Part shown: piece after piece, positions 17,878-26,831 of the stretch
How the letters are laid out: each line of letters begins with the position of its first letter
Numbering within the stretch: position 1 is the first letter of the stretch
Origin: JALZHR01 sp036388475
Lineage (GTDB): Bacteria; Acidobacteriota; Blastocatellia; Pyrinomonadales; Pyrinomonadaceae
DNA length: 64,000 nt
Direction of reading: 5' to 3'
NCBI GenBank assembly: GCA_036388475.1
Contig: DASVRT010000031.1
Span: 18,017 to 82,016 of the forward strand
Translations under genes and position numbers: made by a program
The notes under the pieces: generated by a model
The model's database searches: none
Seen by the model: the letters and a program-made list of their open reading frames with translations, nothing else
Told to the model about the DNA's origin: nothing

Positions 17878-18522
17878 TCAATATTGATTCAACATATAAT
17901 CGGAATTTCGCAACGTGACGTCCGACGTAAACGTCACGGTCTGATTATTCGGCTGTCCCTGAACCTGGTCGAGCTGAACGGTGACGGTAATTCTGACACG
18001 GCTGGTATTAACCGTCGGCGTCGTCACCGGCGTCGGCGTCGAGCTGCTTCCCGTGTAATCAAAATATTGAAAAGTCACGTTGCTGATTCGATTGACGACC
18101 ACGGAAGTTTCGCCCGTCGCCGCGCCGCAATTGGTCACTACAGACGGAAAACGGTCGTATCTGATAATCGAGCTCGAAGTGGCGTCATAAAAATACATCA
18201 CGTCTTCGCCCGGGTCGCAGGTGACGGTGTTTGAATTCGTCACGTTTGAACGAAACCGCAGTCGCTGCTGTTCGGAATCGGCGTAGACGATTCCGTTATT
18301 CGTCAGCCCGTAGCCGGCGTTGGCAATTTCGCGCGACATCACGTTGATGGCGGCTTGCGCCGAGGTCAGCGCGTCGGTGCGGCGGCTTTCCCTGGCACGC
18401 GTTCCGAGCGCGCCGCTAAACAGCGTGGCGGCAATTGCCATCAGTATCAGCGTGATAGTCATGGCGATTACCAATTCCAGCAGCGAAAAGCCTTTCTGTT
18501 TTTGCCGGCGGGCAGTTTTCAT
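17878..18522 (-). CDS. PilW-like minor pilin
   Basis: A 214-residue prepilin. The cleavage/methylation motif QKGFSLLELVIAMTIT is near the N-terminus, with the conserved Glu five residues after the cut site. The hydrophobic helix is followed by a globular beta-rich domain. I prefer the ATG at 18522, preceded by AAAGGA, over the GTG at 18531. It is processed by prepilin peptidase and assembled with the neighbouring minor pilins. Confidence 0.87.
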   Translation of the reverse strand: MKTARRQKQKGFSLLELVIAMTITLILMAIAATLFSGALGTRARESRRTDALTSAQAAINVMSREIANAGYGLTNNGIVYADSEQQRLRFRSNVTNSNTVTCDPGEDVMYFYDATSSSIIRYDRFPSVVTNCGAATGETSVVVNRISNVTFQYFDYTGSSSTPTPVTTPTVNTSRVRITVTVQLDQVQGQPNNQTVTFTSDVTLRNSDYMLNQY

Positions 18523-18537
18523 TTTTAACACTTTCCT

Positions 18538-19032
18538 TTAGTTTGACCTCACGCGTCGCAAAAAAACCGTCGCCGGCACGGCGGTCTGCCAGCCCGGAGT
18601 CGGACTTTCGCTGGTCACTCGGACGGTAATTTCCTTTAAAGTTCGCGTGGCATCAATATCAACGCCGCTCACAAACGGGTTGTCGTCCACGGTAATCTCA
18701 ACGCGAAACCGGCTGCCGTCCGCCGAAGCTATGATTTTCGGCGTTTTTGTTCCGCCCGTTAACGCAGCGTCGGTGACGCCGGGCGTGAATTTGGCGCTGC
18801 GCAGCAGCTCGACTTCCTGCTGTAGAATCGAGAGCGCCTGCGCGCGCGAATTGTTTCCGGCGTTGTAATTGACGGCGTACGTAAAAGTAAGAAAAACTCC
18901 GAGCAGAGCGACCAGCAAAATAATCATCGCGATGATGACTTCGACCAGCGAAAAGCCGTCCTCGCTTTTCGTTTTGTTTTTTTGCGCCGGTTCACCTGCG
19001 CCGCCGGAAGTTTTTTTATTTTCACTTTTCAT
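18538..19032 (-). CDS. PilV-like minor pilin
   Basis: A 164-residue prepilin with a charged leader of about 25 residues (Lys/Ser/Gly-rich) and the type IV cleavage motif DGFSLVEVIIAMIIL. A short globular domain follows. It lies second in the minor-pilin operon. Its stop codon is 15 bases before the preferred pilW-like start, which suggests translational coupling. Confidence 0.85.
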   Translation of the reverse strand: MKSENKKTSGGAGEPAQKNKTKSEDGFSLVEVIIAMIILLVALLGVFLTFTYAVNYNAGNNSRAQALSILQQEVELLRSAKFTPGVTDAALTGGTKTPKIIASADGSRFRVEITVDDNPFVSGVDIDATRTLKEITVRVTSESPTPGWQTAVPATVFLRRVRSN

Positions 19033-19086
19033 ATTTTGGGCTGATAAAGCTTCCCGAGCCGAAAGCCCGGCTCGGTTTGTTCATTA

Positions 19087-19728
19087 CTAATTGTTGGCGT
19101 TTACATAAACCAGATTGCTGATGTTGTAATTACTGCTAATTGTCGTCACATTGGGCGCATTGATATTTGAAAGCGTCGAGCCGCCGTTCATCATAGCGAC
19201 CGTGCCGGTCGGCGTGACGGTAATGACCGTTGAATTGTTGGCGTTCGCGGTCGCGAGCGTACAGTTGGCATCACAAATCGTAAAGGTCGGGTTTATGACG
19301 GAGCCATTGCCATTATTGTCGATGGCGGTGGCTTGTCCGCGATGGTCGAAGCGAATAATAATCGGGAAAATCAGATTGTTGCCGGTGATTCGGGCATCGG
19401 TGCGCCCGTTCAAACTCATAAAGCGCGTGTCGGCGGTGTCGATTGTCCCGTTCAGATTCATATCCGTCGTGACGTTGAAAGCCGTCGCGCTGGTGATCGT
19501 CACGCGCGCCATATCATTGAGGTCCGACGCCCGTCGCTTTACCGAGTCGAAACGCGCTCGCTCAAGATAAACTTTTAACTCGCGCGCAATGTTCTGCCGC
19601 TGCAATCGAGTTTCCGTTCTTCCAAACTGCGTCATCGCCAGCACCGACACGATGCCGATAATGACAACGACGATGAGCAGTTCCAGCAATGAAAAACCTT
19701 TTTGAAAATTCGATTCAGTTTCTTTCAT
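19087..19728 (-). CDS. FimT/GspH-like pseudopilin
   Basis: A 213-residue prepilin with cleavage motif QKGFSLLELLIVVVIIGIVSV and a GspH-type globular domain. The helix continues with the RELKVYLERARFDSVKRRASD segment typical of FimT/GspH. It is the first gene of the minus-strand minor-pilin operon. FimT homologues are minor pilins, some of which bind DNA during natural transformation; that role is not shown here. Confidence 0.85.
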   Translation of the reverse strand: MKETESNFQKGFSLLELLIVVVIIGIVSVLAMTQFGRTETRLQRQNIARELKVYLERARFDSVKRRASDLNDMARVTITSATAFNVTTDMNLNGTIDTADTRFMSLNGRTDARITGNNLIFPIIIRFDHRGQATAIDNNGNGSVINPTFTICDANCTLATANANNSTVITVTPTGTVAMMNGGSTLSNINAPNVTTISSNYNISNLVYVNANN

Positions 19729-19862
19729 TTAAATCTCGCGTTTTGGAAGATGTCGCCCGGGATGGTTAGTACTTAGCGGTACTACAACTAATAATTTTAT
19801 ACTAATTCTAATAAACTATGTCAATGTTTGTTTGTAGATGTTTAACAAATTATTCGCAGAAA

Positions 19863-19897
19863 AAGTCAGGTTGACGTAAATTAGTTCAACCTGACTT
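19863..19897. terminator. Hairpin between ybdK and the pilin operon
   Basis: AAGTCAGGTTGA and TCAACCTGACTT form a perfect 12-bp stem with an 11-base loop. It lies downstream of the minus-strand ybdK-like gene and probably terminates it. Confidence 0.6.
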
Positions 19898-19926
19898 AAC
19901 CTTTTCAACTTGACCGAGCGGTTTTG

Positions 19927-21048
19927 TTAATCAAAGCACTGTTCGGGAACGCTTTCCATCGTATTCTTGATGAGCATATCGACGACGGGCGCGAAATTGT
20001 TTCCCGCTTCGGCATAAACGCGAAGCTGTTCGTCGGCTGACGTTCCGCGCTCCAGAATCGTGTGAATGTGCTCGATTTCCTTGCGCGAGTCCAAATCGTC
20101 AACCACGTCGTCGACAAAATCGAGCAGCTCCCGAATCAAATCCTTGACCGGAACTTCTTTCTGTTTGCCTAAATCGAGCAGTTTTCCCTCCAGCCCGTAG
20201 CGCACGGCGCGCCATTTATTTTCCTGAATCAAGCGACGGTGATACAGCCTGAAGCCCAGATTTTTATCTATTAACGTGTCGAGCTTGGCGACGATTGCCT
20301 GAAACAGCGCGGCGATGGCGACCGTGTCGTCGACGCGCGTCGGAATATCGCAGACGCGAAATTCCAGCGTCGGGAAAAACGGGTGCGGGCGCACGTCCCA
20401 GTAAATCTTTTTCGCGTTGTCGATGCAGTTCATCTTGATAAGCAAATCGACGTAAGATTGAAATTGCGGGTAAGATTCGAAATGGTCCGGAATGTCGGTG
20501 CGCGGAAATTTTTTGAAAACTTCCGAGCGATACGATTTCAAGCCGGTGTTAAATCCGAGCCAGAACGGGCTGGAAGTCGTCATCGCCAGAACGTGCGGCA
20601 GAAAATAGCGCGCCGCGTTCATAATATGAATCCGACGCTCCGGGTCTTCGATGCCGACGTGAACGTGCAGACCGAAAATCAGGAGCGAGCGCGCCACCAT
20701 TTGCAGTTCTTCGACGATAAACTCGTATCGCTCGTCGTCAAAAATTTTCTGGTCGCCCCAATGCGAAAACGGGTGCGTCGAGGCGGCGACGATTTCCAGG
20801 TTCTTTTTTCGCGCCAGCGAGGAAATGATGCAGCGCAGCTTGGAAATATCTTCGCGGGCTTCCTGAATATTGTGGCAGATGCCGGTGCCGACCTCAATCA
20901 TCGACTGAATCATTTCCGGCTTTAGCTTTTCGCCCAAAAGCAGCTTGCCTTCGTCCAGAATTTCCGAAACGTGCGAGCGCAGTTCCCGCGTCTGCGGGTC
21001 AACAATTTGAAATTCTTCTTCGATTCCGAGCGTAAATTGCTCAAACAT
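19927..21048 (-). CDS. ybdK: Carboxylate-amine ligase (YbdK/GCS2 family)
   Basis: A 373-residue member of the glutamate-cysteine ligase type 2 family. The start MFEQFTLGIEEEFQIVD contains the signature GIEEEF. The glutamate-binding FGLHVHVGI segment is near residue 125 and RWRAVRYGLEG-type residues (NKWRAVRYGLEG) near 275. YbdK has weak gamma-glutamylcysteine synthetase activity in vitro, and its physiological substrate is unsettled. It stands alone on the minus strand, with loose 7-bp words (CCTTTGTC-like) in its upstream region at about 21065-21105. Confidence 0.88.
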   Translation of the reverse strand: MFEQFTLGIEEEFQIVDPQTRELRSHVSEILDEGKLLLGEKLKPEMIQSMIEVGTGICHNIQEAREDISKLRCIISSLARKKNLEIVAASTHPFSHWGDQKIFDDERYEFIVEELQMVARSLLIFGLHVHVGIEDPERRIHIMNAARYFLPHVLAMTTSSPFWLGFNTGLKSYRSEVFKKFPRTDIPDHFESYPQFQSYVDLLIKMNCIDNAKKIYWDVRPHPFFPTLEFRVCDIPTRVDDTVAIAALFQAIVAKLDTLIDKNLGFRLYHRRLIQENKWRAVRYGLEGKLLDLGKQKEVPVKDLIRELLDFVDDVVDDLDSRKEIEHIHTILERGTSADEQLRVYAEAGNNFAPVVDMLIKNTMESVPEQCFD

Positions 21049-21137
21049 AAATTTTTCCCTTTGTCGTTATCCTTTTGTTGTCAATTGTCCTTTGTCAGCT
21101 CTCAAAAACTTCCTGCACGCCGAGTAAGAACGTGTAA

Positions 21138-21470
21138 TTAACCGAGCTCCAATTCATTTTTTAAAATCGCCGCGTTTTCATCCGACAAACCGTGAAAGCG
21201 CACGCCGACGCCGTGTCCGGGGTCGCTGTAAACGACCACGCCGCTCAGGGCGAGTTCTTTGCCGCCGACGGTCATCTTGATAAAAACCAGCGTTCCCGTA
21301 TCGAGTGCGGTGCTGGTCGTCATATAAAGCCCGCCGATGCCGATGTCGCGCGTATTGGCGATGCCGGTCGCGTCGCCGCCGTTAAAGTGCACGTCGACGA
21401 TTAGTTTTTTACGGTCTGACTGCCGCCTTTCCGCCGGGGAAAGCGCTGCTTCAGGTTCGTTTGGTAACAT
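21138..21470 (-). CDS. PilZ domain protein
   Basis: A 110-residue single-domain PilZ protein. The QSDRKKLIVDVHF segment at about residues 17-29 supplies the RxxxR-like region, although it reads RKK and lacks a clean second Arg. The downstream TRDIGIGGLYMTT at about 40-52 matches the D/NxSxxG loop with Gly substitutions. PilZ domains bind cyclic di-GMP or act as partners in type IV pilus assembly. The degenerate motif leaves c-di-GMP binding uncertain. The GGDEF-EAL protein at 36.7 kb could supply or remove the ligand. Confidence 0.82.
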   Translation of the reverse strand: MLPNEPEAALSPAERRQSDRKKLIVDVHFNGGDATGIANTRDIGIGGLYMTTSTALDTGTLVFIKMTVGGKELALSGVVVYSDPGHGVGVRFHGLSDENAAILKNELELG

Positions 21471-21783
21471 TCTTTTTCGGTCCTTTATTAAAAATTTCGG
21501 AAAGACTACTTTGCTATTTTAACTATTTTTTTCATATCGCAAAGAAAAATTTAACAGATTATAAAACTGATGTTATCGAATTATTCGAATTCTTTTCGAA
21601 AAAGAATCCGAATTTGCATCTTTCGGCTGATTTTTCGATAATCACACACAGCGGTCTGTTTGCAATTTTCGGTTTCGCAAGTTACCATAATTTCTCGTTA
21701 AATCAAGTGTAATTTTAGCTTTTTTTCGATTAAAATTGCACTGAAGTGTTTTTATATTTCTAAAATACTTCCTTCTCTTTTCT
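21471..21783. other. Gene-free interval, nothing recognised
   Basis: This A/T-rich interval of 313 bases lies between divergent genes. The only sizeable open frame (21461-21712) has low-complexity, hydrophobic composition and no ribosome-binding site. No repeat, riboswitch or clear promoter is visible, including no SAM riboswitch before the sulfur amino acid gene. Confidence 0.5.
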
Positions 21784-22917
21784 ATGGGTTTTTCAACGAC
21801 AGCAATTCACGCCGGAAACGAACCTGATGCCGCCACGGGCGCGGTCAGCGTGCCGATTTATCAAACTTCGACTTACGCGCAGGACGGGCTCGGCAGACAC
21901 AAGGGTTACGAATACGCGCGGACGCAGAATCCGACGCGCGCGGCGCTGGAAAAAAATATCGCGGCGCTGGAAGGCGCGCGCTTCGGCTACGCTTTCGCCT
22001 CGGGAATGTCGGCGACCGACGCGGTTTTAAAATTGGTTAAATCGGGCGACCACGTTATTTTAGGCGATAATACTTACGGCGGAACTTTTCGGCTTTTCAA
22101 CAGCGTTTTAAAAAATTACGGAATCGAGTTCGATTTAGCCGATGCTTCCGACACGCCGAACATCGAAAAAGCCTTTAAGCCGAATACGAAAATGGTTTTT
22201 GTCGAAACGCCGACCAATCCCGTGATGGCGGTCACGGATTTAAAAGCCGTTTCCGAGATTGCCCACGCCAGAGGCGCGCGCGTCGTCTGCGACAACACGT
22301 TTATGTCGCCGTATTTGCAGCGTCCGATTGATTTCGGCGTCGATATCGTCGTGCATTCGACGACGAAATATTTAAACGGGCATTCCGACAGCATCGGCGG
22401 TTTCGTCGCCCTGAACGATGAAGAAGACGCCAACTGGATTCAGTTTATCCAGAACAGCGTCGGCGCGATTCTGTCGCCTTTCGATTCGTTTCTGGTTTTG
22501 CGCGGCACGAAAACCTTAGCCGTGCGGATGGAAAAACACGACGAAAACGGGCGCGCCGTCGCCAATTTTTTAGCCGAGCATCCGCGAGTTCAGAAAGTTT
22601 ATTATCCGGGACTCGCCTCGCATCCGCAGCACGAGCTTGCCAAGCGTCAGCAGAAAGGCTTCGGCGGAATGGTCTCGTTTGAAACCGGCTCGCTCGAAAC
22701 GGCAAAAAAGGTTCTGGAAAGCGTCAAACTGTGCACTTTGGCGGAAAGCCTCGGCGGTGTCGAGAGTTTGATTTCGCATCCGGCGACGATGACGCACGCT
22801 TCCGTTCCGCAGGAAAAACGCGACCAGCTCGGCATTACCGGCGGCTTGGTGCGCGTTTCGGTCGGGATTGAGGACATTGAAGATATTATTGAAGATTTAG
22901 ACCAAGCACTTAGTTAG
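21784..22917 (+). CDS. Cystathionine gamma-synthase-type PLP enzyme
   Basis: A 377-residue Cys/Met-metabolism PLP-dependent enzyme. The start MGFSTTAIHAGNEPD and YEYARTQNPTR (residues 43-53) are typical, and the PLP lysine is Lys195 in HSTTKYLNGHSD. The family covers cystathionine gamma-synthase, gamma-lyase and O-acetylhomoserine sulfhydrylase, and sequence inspection alone cannot separate gamma-synthase from gamma-lyase. No ribosome-binding site is obvious. It is followed by a perfect heptamer hairpin. Confidence 0.9.
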   Translation: MGFSTTAIHAGNEPDAATGAVSVPIYQTSTYAQDGLGRHKGYEYARTQNPTRAALEKNIAALEGARFGYAFASGMSATDAVLKLVKSGDHVILGDNTYGGTFRLFNSVLKNYGIEFDLADASDTPNIEKAFKPNTKMVFVETPTNPVMAVTDLKAVSEIAHARGARVVCDNTFMSPYLQRPIDFGVDIVVHSTTKYLNGHSDSIGGFVALNDEEDANWIQFIQNSVGAILSPFDSFLVLRGTKTLAVRMEKHDENGRAVANFLAEHPRVQKVYYPGLASHPQHELAKRQQKGFGGMVSFETGSLETAKKVLESVKLCTLAESLGGVESLISHPATMTHASVPQEKRDQLGITGGLVRVSVGIEDIEDIIEDLDQALS

Positions 22918-22921
22918 TGGA

Positions 22922-22989
22922 AAGTGCTGAGTACTGAGTACTGAGTGAAAAATAAAAACTCAGTACTCAGTACTCAGTACTCAGCACTT
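22922..22989. repeat. Perfect heptamer hairpin (ACTGAGT/ACTCAGT)
   Basis: Tandem 7-mers (ACTGAGT) at 22922-22946 face complementary ACTCAGT 7-mers at 22958-22989. The outer 25 bases pair perfectly, with one extra heptamer in the right arm. It starts five bases after the PLP-enzyme stop codon and ends eight bases before the next ATG. It could act as a terminator or as a transcript-stabilising structure. Confidence 0.9.
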
Positions 22990-22997
22990 ATTTAATT

Positions 22998-23933
22998 ATG
23001 TTGATTGTTGAGATTCACGCTACGTCACACATTGGACGCGTTCGCCGCGGCAATGAGGACAATTATCTTTTGCTGCAAATTGCAGATTCACAAACCTGGA
23101 CGAGTTCTCAGGACCCGAGCGATTTCGTCATCGAATCGCAGCAATTCGAGGTGGATGCGAGCGGCGTCATCCTAGCCGTCTCCGACGGTATGGGCGGCGC
23201 GCTCGCCGGCGAAGTCGCCAGTAAAATGGCGGTCGAAACTATCAGCGAAAAAATCCTGAACGAAGACCCGGAATCGACCGTCGCGCCGCACGACACCGGC
23301 GATTCTTTAATTGCCAGGCTTTACGAAGCGACGATTTACGCCAATCACCTGATTCACCGCGAACAGCGCACCAATCCCGAATACAGCGGTATGGGCGCGA
23401 CTTTTACGGGCATCGGCGTGACGCCCGAAGCGGTCGACATCGTTCAGGTCGGCGACAGCCGCGCATATCTGATTCGCAACGCGAAAATTTATCAAATCAC
23501 CAAAGACCAATCGCTCGTTCAGCAATTAATCGACGCTCAACAGATTCAGCCGGAAGAAGCGGAAACGCACGCGCTGAAAAACGTTATTTTGCAGGCTCTC
23601 GGCGCGCAAAACGAAATTTACCCGGTTCCGGCGCGGCTTTACCCGCAGCGCGACGACATTTTGATTTTATGCAGCGACGGCTTGTCGAACAAACTGCGCG
23701 GCGAAGATATGCTCAGAATCGTGATGGAGAACATCAAGCAGCTGCAAATGGCGACCGCTCTGCTGGTCAAAGAAGCCAACGAGCGCGGCGGCGAAGATAA
23801 TATTACCGTCATCGTCGCCAAATTAACCGGCAGCGATTTAGCCGAACCGACCGAAGAAGACGTCAAGCTCGAAATCGTCAATTTCAACGACATTCACGAC
23901 ACCGCAGACCAGGACACGGCGGAGATTGTTTAA
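22998..23933 (+). CDS. PP2C-family serine/threonine phosphatase
   Basis: A 311-residue metal-dependent phosphatase of the PrpC/Stp1 type. The motifs are RRGNEDNYL at residues 17-25, the metal-binding SDGMGG at 62-67, GMGATFTGI near 130, VGDSRAYLIR near 152 and SDGLSNKL near 223-230. Unlike PrpC it carries an insert after the first strand and an acidic C-terminal tail. No kinase gene is adjacent. It is cytoplasmic, with no signal or membrane segment. Confidence 0.93.
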   Translation: MLIVEIHATSHIGRVRRGNEDNYLLLQIADSQTWTSSQDPSDFVIESQQFEVDASGVILAVSDGMGGALAGEVASKMAVETISEKILNEDPESTVAPHDTGDSLIARLYEATIYANHLIHREQRTNPEYSGMGATFTGIGVTPEAVDIVQVGDSRAYLIRNAKIYQITKDQSLVQQLIDAQQIQPEEAETHALKNVILQALGAQNEIYPVPARLYPQRDDILILCSDGLSNKLRGEDMLRIVMENIKQLQMATALLVKEANERGGEDNITVIVAKLTGSDLAEPTEEDVKLEIVNFNDIHDTADQDTAEIV

Positions 23934-23985
23934 GACAAAAGGCGGAGTCTTTACGGTTTGCATTTACAGGAGGTTAAAATTCTAT

Positions 23986-24510
23986 ATGCAGCATAAATGT
24001 CTCTTGATTTTAGTCTTTGCAATGCTTGTTTTTTCGGTTAAAGGTCAGGAACTGAAAAAACACAAAGATACGCAGCTTAAATTTGAAGTTTTATCCGTTC
24101 GGCTGATGACGGACGAGGAGCGAACCGATAACATAGACCAAGACGCTTCGGTTAAATTCCGGCTGTCAAATACCGGAAAGTCGGCGATATATTATTACAC
24201 AAGCTGGAAAGGCGAGACTTATCCTTATGGACACGCCATAAAAGAAACGCAAAAAGGAATCGTCTGGCTTGAAACCTTTGAAACCGTAACTGATAAGAGT
24301 TTGGGCATCTCGCCGAATCGGACGTTGAGTGACGGCGGCGATTGGATAATTCTGCCGCCCGGAGCTTCGATTGAATGGGAAAGCGGAGAATCCACTATCG
24401 GCGCGGGCGAAAAACACGCTCACACTCTTTTTATGAAAGTTGGCGCAAACGGCGAAACGGTAGAAGTTTATTCGGATTTCTATACAGTTCCGAAAGCCAA
24501 AACAAAATAG
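23986..24510 (+). CDS. Secreted protein, function unknown
   Basis: A 174-residue protein starting at the ATG at 23986, which has a near-perfect AGGAGGT at 23969-23975. The N-terminal signal peptide (about 20 residues) ends near FSVKGQ. The mature part is a single beta-sandwich-like domain with NTGKSAIYYY and LPPGASIEWESGES segments, reminiscent of bacterial Ig-like domains. No family is recognised. It lies 52 bases after the PP2C gene and may be co-transcribed. Confidence 0.75.
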   Translation: MQHKCLLILVFAMLVFSVKGQELKKHKDTQLKFEVLSVRLMTDEERTDNIDQDASVKFRLSNTGKSAIYYYTSWKGETYPYGHAIKETQKGIVWLETFETVTDKSLGISPNRTLSDGGDWIILPPGASIEWESGESTIGAGEKHAHTLFMKVGANGETVEVYSDFYTVPKAKTK

Positions 24511-24531
24511 GTTTTATTTGCCTTTGCCTTT

Positions 24532-25008
24532 TTATTTTTCTTCCCGCCATTCGGGAAGCTCGCCGATTCTTTTGACATAAATCGAAGAACCCTGCACTCG
24601 AATCACTTCGACTTTTTCGCCTTCTGCGAGCGGCGCTTCGCCGGCTTCGGGAAAAGCCGTCCAGGTCGAACCGTAAACTTTGACCGCGCCTTCTCTGAGC
24701 GCGCCTTTGCTGGCGATTGTCACCGTTCCGATTTGTCCCGGCAAAGAATCAATGCCGGTCTTAATTTGTACGTCGTCGCCGTGTGAATAATATTTCGCGA
24801 AAATCGTGCGCGAAAGCACGGTCAAAGCAATCGAAACAACCGCAAAAACCAGAAATTGCGAAACCATTCCAAAACCGAGAAAACCGGCAAGCGCCGCCGC
24901 CAGCGCACCGATGCCGAACCAGAACAGCACGAAACCGAACGTAAAAGTCTCGGCGATAATCAAAATCACGCCTAAAACAATCCACAAAATCCAGGCGTAT
25001 TGTTCCAT
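24532..25008 (-). CDS. NfeD-like membrane protein
   Basis: A 158-residue protein of the short NfeD group. Two or three hydrophobic segments (residues about 5-70) are followed by an OB-fold domain, with GQIGTVTIASKGALREGAVKVYGSTW at its core. Such proteins usually partner SPFH/stomatin-like proteins and influence membrane quality control. No stomatin or ClpP-like nfeD1 gene is beside it here. GAGGAG precedes the start. Confidence 0.88.
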   Translation of the reverse strand: MEQYAWILWIVLGVILIIAETFTFGFVLFWFGIGALAAALAGFLGFGMVSQFLVFAVVSIALTVLSRTIFAKYYSHGDDVQIKTGIDSLPGQIGTVTIASKGALREGAVKVYGSTWTAFPEAGEAPLAEGEKVEVIRVQGSSIYVKRIGELPEWREEK

Positions 25009-25127
25009 ATTTCTCCTCGCGGAAAGAGTTTTGCAAGCGAAGACAGTATTGCAATAATTTTATGATTTGTCATTCGACTTTGCCATTTGTCTGGTAAACC
25101 AGCCTTGTGCTAATCTTTTTTACGAGT

Positions 25128-25214
25128 GCTTGGGTGGCGGAATAGGTAGACGCACAGGACTTAAAATCCTGTATCCTTCGGGGTGTGCGGGTTCGATTCC
25201 CGCCCCAAGCACCA
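25128..25214 (+). tRNA. tRNA-Leu (anticodon UAA)
   Basis: The 87-base gene has acceptor arms GCTTGGG and CCCAAGC, discriminator A and an encoded CCA. The anticodon stem CAGGA/TCCTG holds loop CTTAAAA, giving anticodon TAA. A class-II variable arm (TATCCTTCGGGGTG region) and the T-arm GTGCGGGTTCGATTCCCGC are intact. Confidence 0.97.
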
Positions 25215-25270
25215 CTTTAGAATCAATAAGTTAAGGGCATCTTTCGAGTTGCCCTTTTCTGTTATTTTCG

Positions 25271-25292
25271 GCTTTAGTGTGCCAATGGTGTG
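25271..25292. repeat. GTGTGCCAAT direct duplication downstream of the tRNA
   Basis: GTGTGCCAATG followed by GTGTGCCAATT is a short direct duplication about 60 bases after the tRNA gene. Sequences of this kind are common near tRNA integration sites, but no integrase is present. Confidence 0.35.
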
Positions 25293-25376
25293 CCAATTGT
25301 TAAATTGGTGCATAATTCAAGTATAGAAGTGTCTCAAAAACAACCATTTATGAGATACCGAAACGTGCTAATATTT

Positions 25377-25402
25377 GTCTCAAAACCGACCCTTTTTGAA
25401 AC
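25377..25402 (+). repeat. Left copy of a 26-bp direct repeat flanking the 25420 gene
   Basis: The sequence starts GTCTCAAAACCGAC and ends CCTTTTTGAAAC. It matches 26832-26857 at 22 of 26 positions. It lies 17 bases upstream of the gene start. A related GTCTCAAAA word is at 25331. Confidence 0.7.
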
Positions 25403-25419
25403 AGGAGATATGAAATACT

Positions 25420-26796
25420 ATGAAACAAATTTTACAGACAGCTTTATTCAGGAGTTTTGTTCAATTCGGTTTTTGTCTTCTCCTGCTTCAGTTAATTTTC
25501 TCGCATACGGCATATGCCGGTTTTCTTTACGTTTATAATGAAACAGGCAACAGCATCTACGGCTATTCGGTCAACGAAAGAACCGGCGCGCTGACGCCGC
25601 TCGCCGGCTTTCCGGTCATCGCCAGCGGCACGGGCAGCGGCGCTGGCTTGAAATCCGAATCAATGAATATCGACCTGGCAAATAACCGTTTATATGTCAT
25701 CTCCGACGGGTCTGACACGATCAACGCCTATTCCATTAACCCGACGACCGGCGCGCTGACCGCTCTGCCCTTTTCGCCGATTCAGCTTCCCGGCGCCGGT
25801 ATTTATGAATGGGTGAGGACGAATCCTTCGGGTTCGCTGCTCGCCGTCATTAACCTCCAAAGCTCGACTACACACATTTATGCGATTACTCCGACTTCGG
25901 CGACTCTTTCGCAGACTCTTCCATTTAATATCGACGGTCAAATCGTCAGCGCACAGATCTTCAGCCGCGACGGAAATTATTTTTACCAGATTGCCGGCGG
26001 CGGCACTTTTTTTCGCGGATTCAACGTCAACCAGACGACGGGTTTGATGACCGAAATGACCGGCTCGCCTTTCAGCCCCTCGCCCGGCGCAGGCGCTTTG
26101 ATTGATTCGCAGGGCAGGATTTTCGGGCTTTTCGGCAACGCATCCCCACCCGTCGTACGCGTTTTTACCACGAATCAGGGCATTCCCACGCTGGTTCACC
26201 AGTCGCCGGTCGCCAGCCAGGGATTTACCGGTACTGCATTGCATCCGAACGAAAGATTTATTGCCGCCTCGGCAAGCGGAACACGCGTGTATTCCATGCG
26301 GATCGACGGGACAGGCGCCGGCACGACCGTAACGCAGGTCGCGAATGCTGAGTCCCCGGGAAGTTTACCTTTAGCGCTGGTATTTAATCAGGCGGGAAAT
26401 TTTGTCTTCGGCGGGAGCACTAGAATTCCGACTTTTAACTTTTTCAGAGATACCGGAGGCATCACTTTAAATAACGTGCAGCCGCCGGAGGCGAACGGTT
26501 TTGGAAGAGCGCCCGGCATCGCGTATCTGCCGACCGGAATTCCCGTTTATTTGAGCGGCAGAGTAACCGATGCGGGCGGTCGCCCGGTTTCCGGCGCGAG
26601 AGTCACGGCGACCGACGCGACGAACGGCACCGTACACACCGCCTTGACTAATCCTTTCGGATATTACATTTTTGACGAGTTGATATTAGATAGGAGTTAC
26701 ACATTAGAAGTCAGGCAAAAACAATTCGCCTTCGCGCCGCAGAGTTTAATAACGAATCAGGAGTCTAATGAACTAAATTTTTCGGCTCTTCCTTGA
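25420..26796 (+). CDS. Secreted beta-propeller protein with C-terminal CarboxypepD-reg-like domain
   Basis: A 458-residue exported protein. A signal peptide covers about residues 1-30 (ending HTAYA). Residues about 31-365 are YncE/lactonase-like propeller repeats (LYVYNETGNSIYGYSVN and LYVISDGSDTINAYSIN). Residues about 375-458 are a carboxypeptidase-regulatory-like domain (LSGRVTDAGGRPVSGARVT, then NPFGYYIF). A lactonase activity cannot be claimed. The C-terminal module resembles that of the 48148 protein. It lies between the tRNA gene and a convergent PadR regulator, flanked by 26-bp direct repeats. Confidence 0.85.
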   Translation: MKQILQTALFRSFVQFGFCLLLLQLIFSHTAYAGFLYVYNETGNSIYGYSVNERTGALTPLAGFPVIASGTGSGAGLKSESMNIDLANNRLYVISDGSDTINAYSINPTTGALTALPFSPIQLPGAGIYEWVRTNPSGSLLAVINLQSSTTHIYAITPTSATLSQTLPFNIDGQIVSAQIFSRDGNYFYQIAGGGTFFRGFNVNQTTGLMTEMTGSPFSPSPGAGALIDSQGRIFGLFGNASPPVVRVFTTNQGIPTLVHQSPVASQGFTGTALHPNERFIAASASGTRVYSMRIDGTGAGTTVTQVANAESPGSLPLALVFNQAGNFVFGGSTRIPTFNFFRDTGGITLNNVQPPEANGFGRAPGIAYLPTGIPVYLSGRVTDAGGRPVSGARVTATDATNGTVHTALTNPFGYYIFDELILDRSYTLEVRQKQFAFAPQSLITNQESNELNFSALP

Positions 26797-26831
26797 CGTA
26801 AAACAAGATTCTACTTTTGTAGCGTTAAACA

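Noticed and set aside
21461..21712. 83-residue frame upstream of the PLP enzyme
   Set aside because: Phe/Leu-rich, low complexity and without start signals; likely chance in A/T-rich DNA.
25271..25292. Reverse-strand sigma-54 promoter (TTGGCACACCATTGGC)
   Set aside because: The -12 element reads TGGC and not TTGC, and it points into the tRNA gene with no target.
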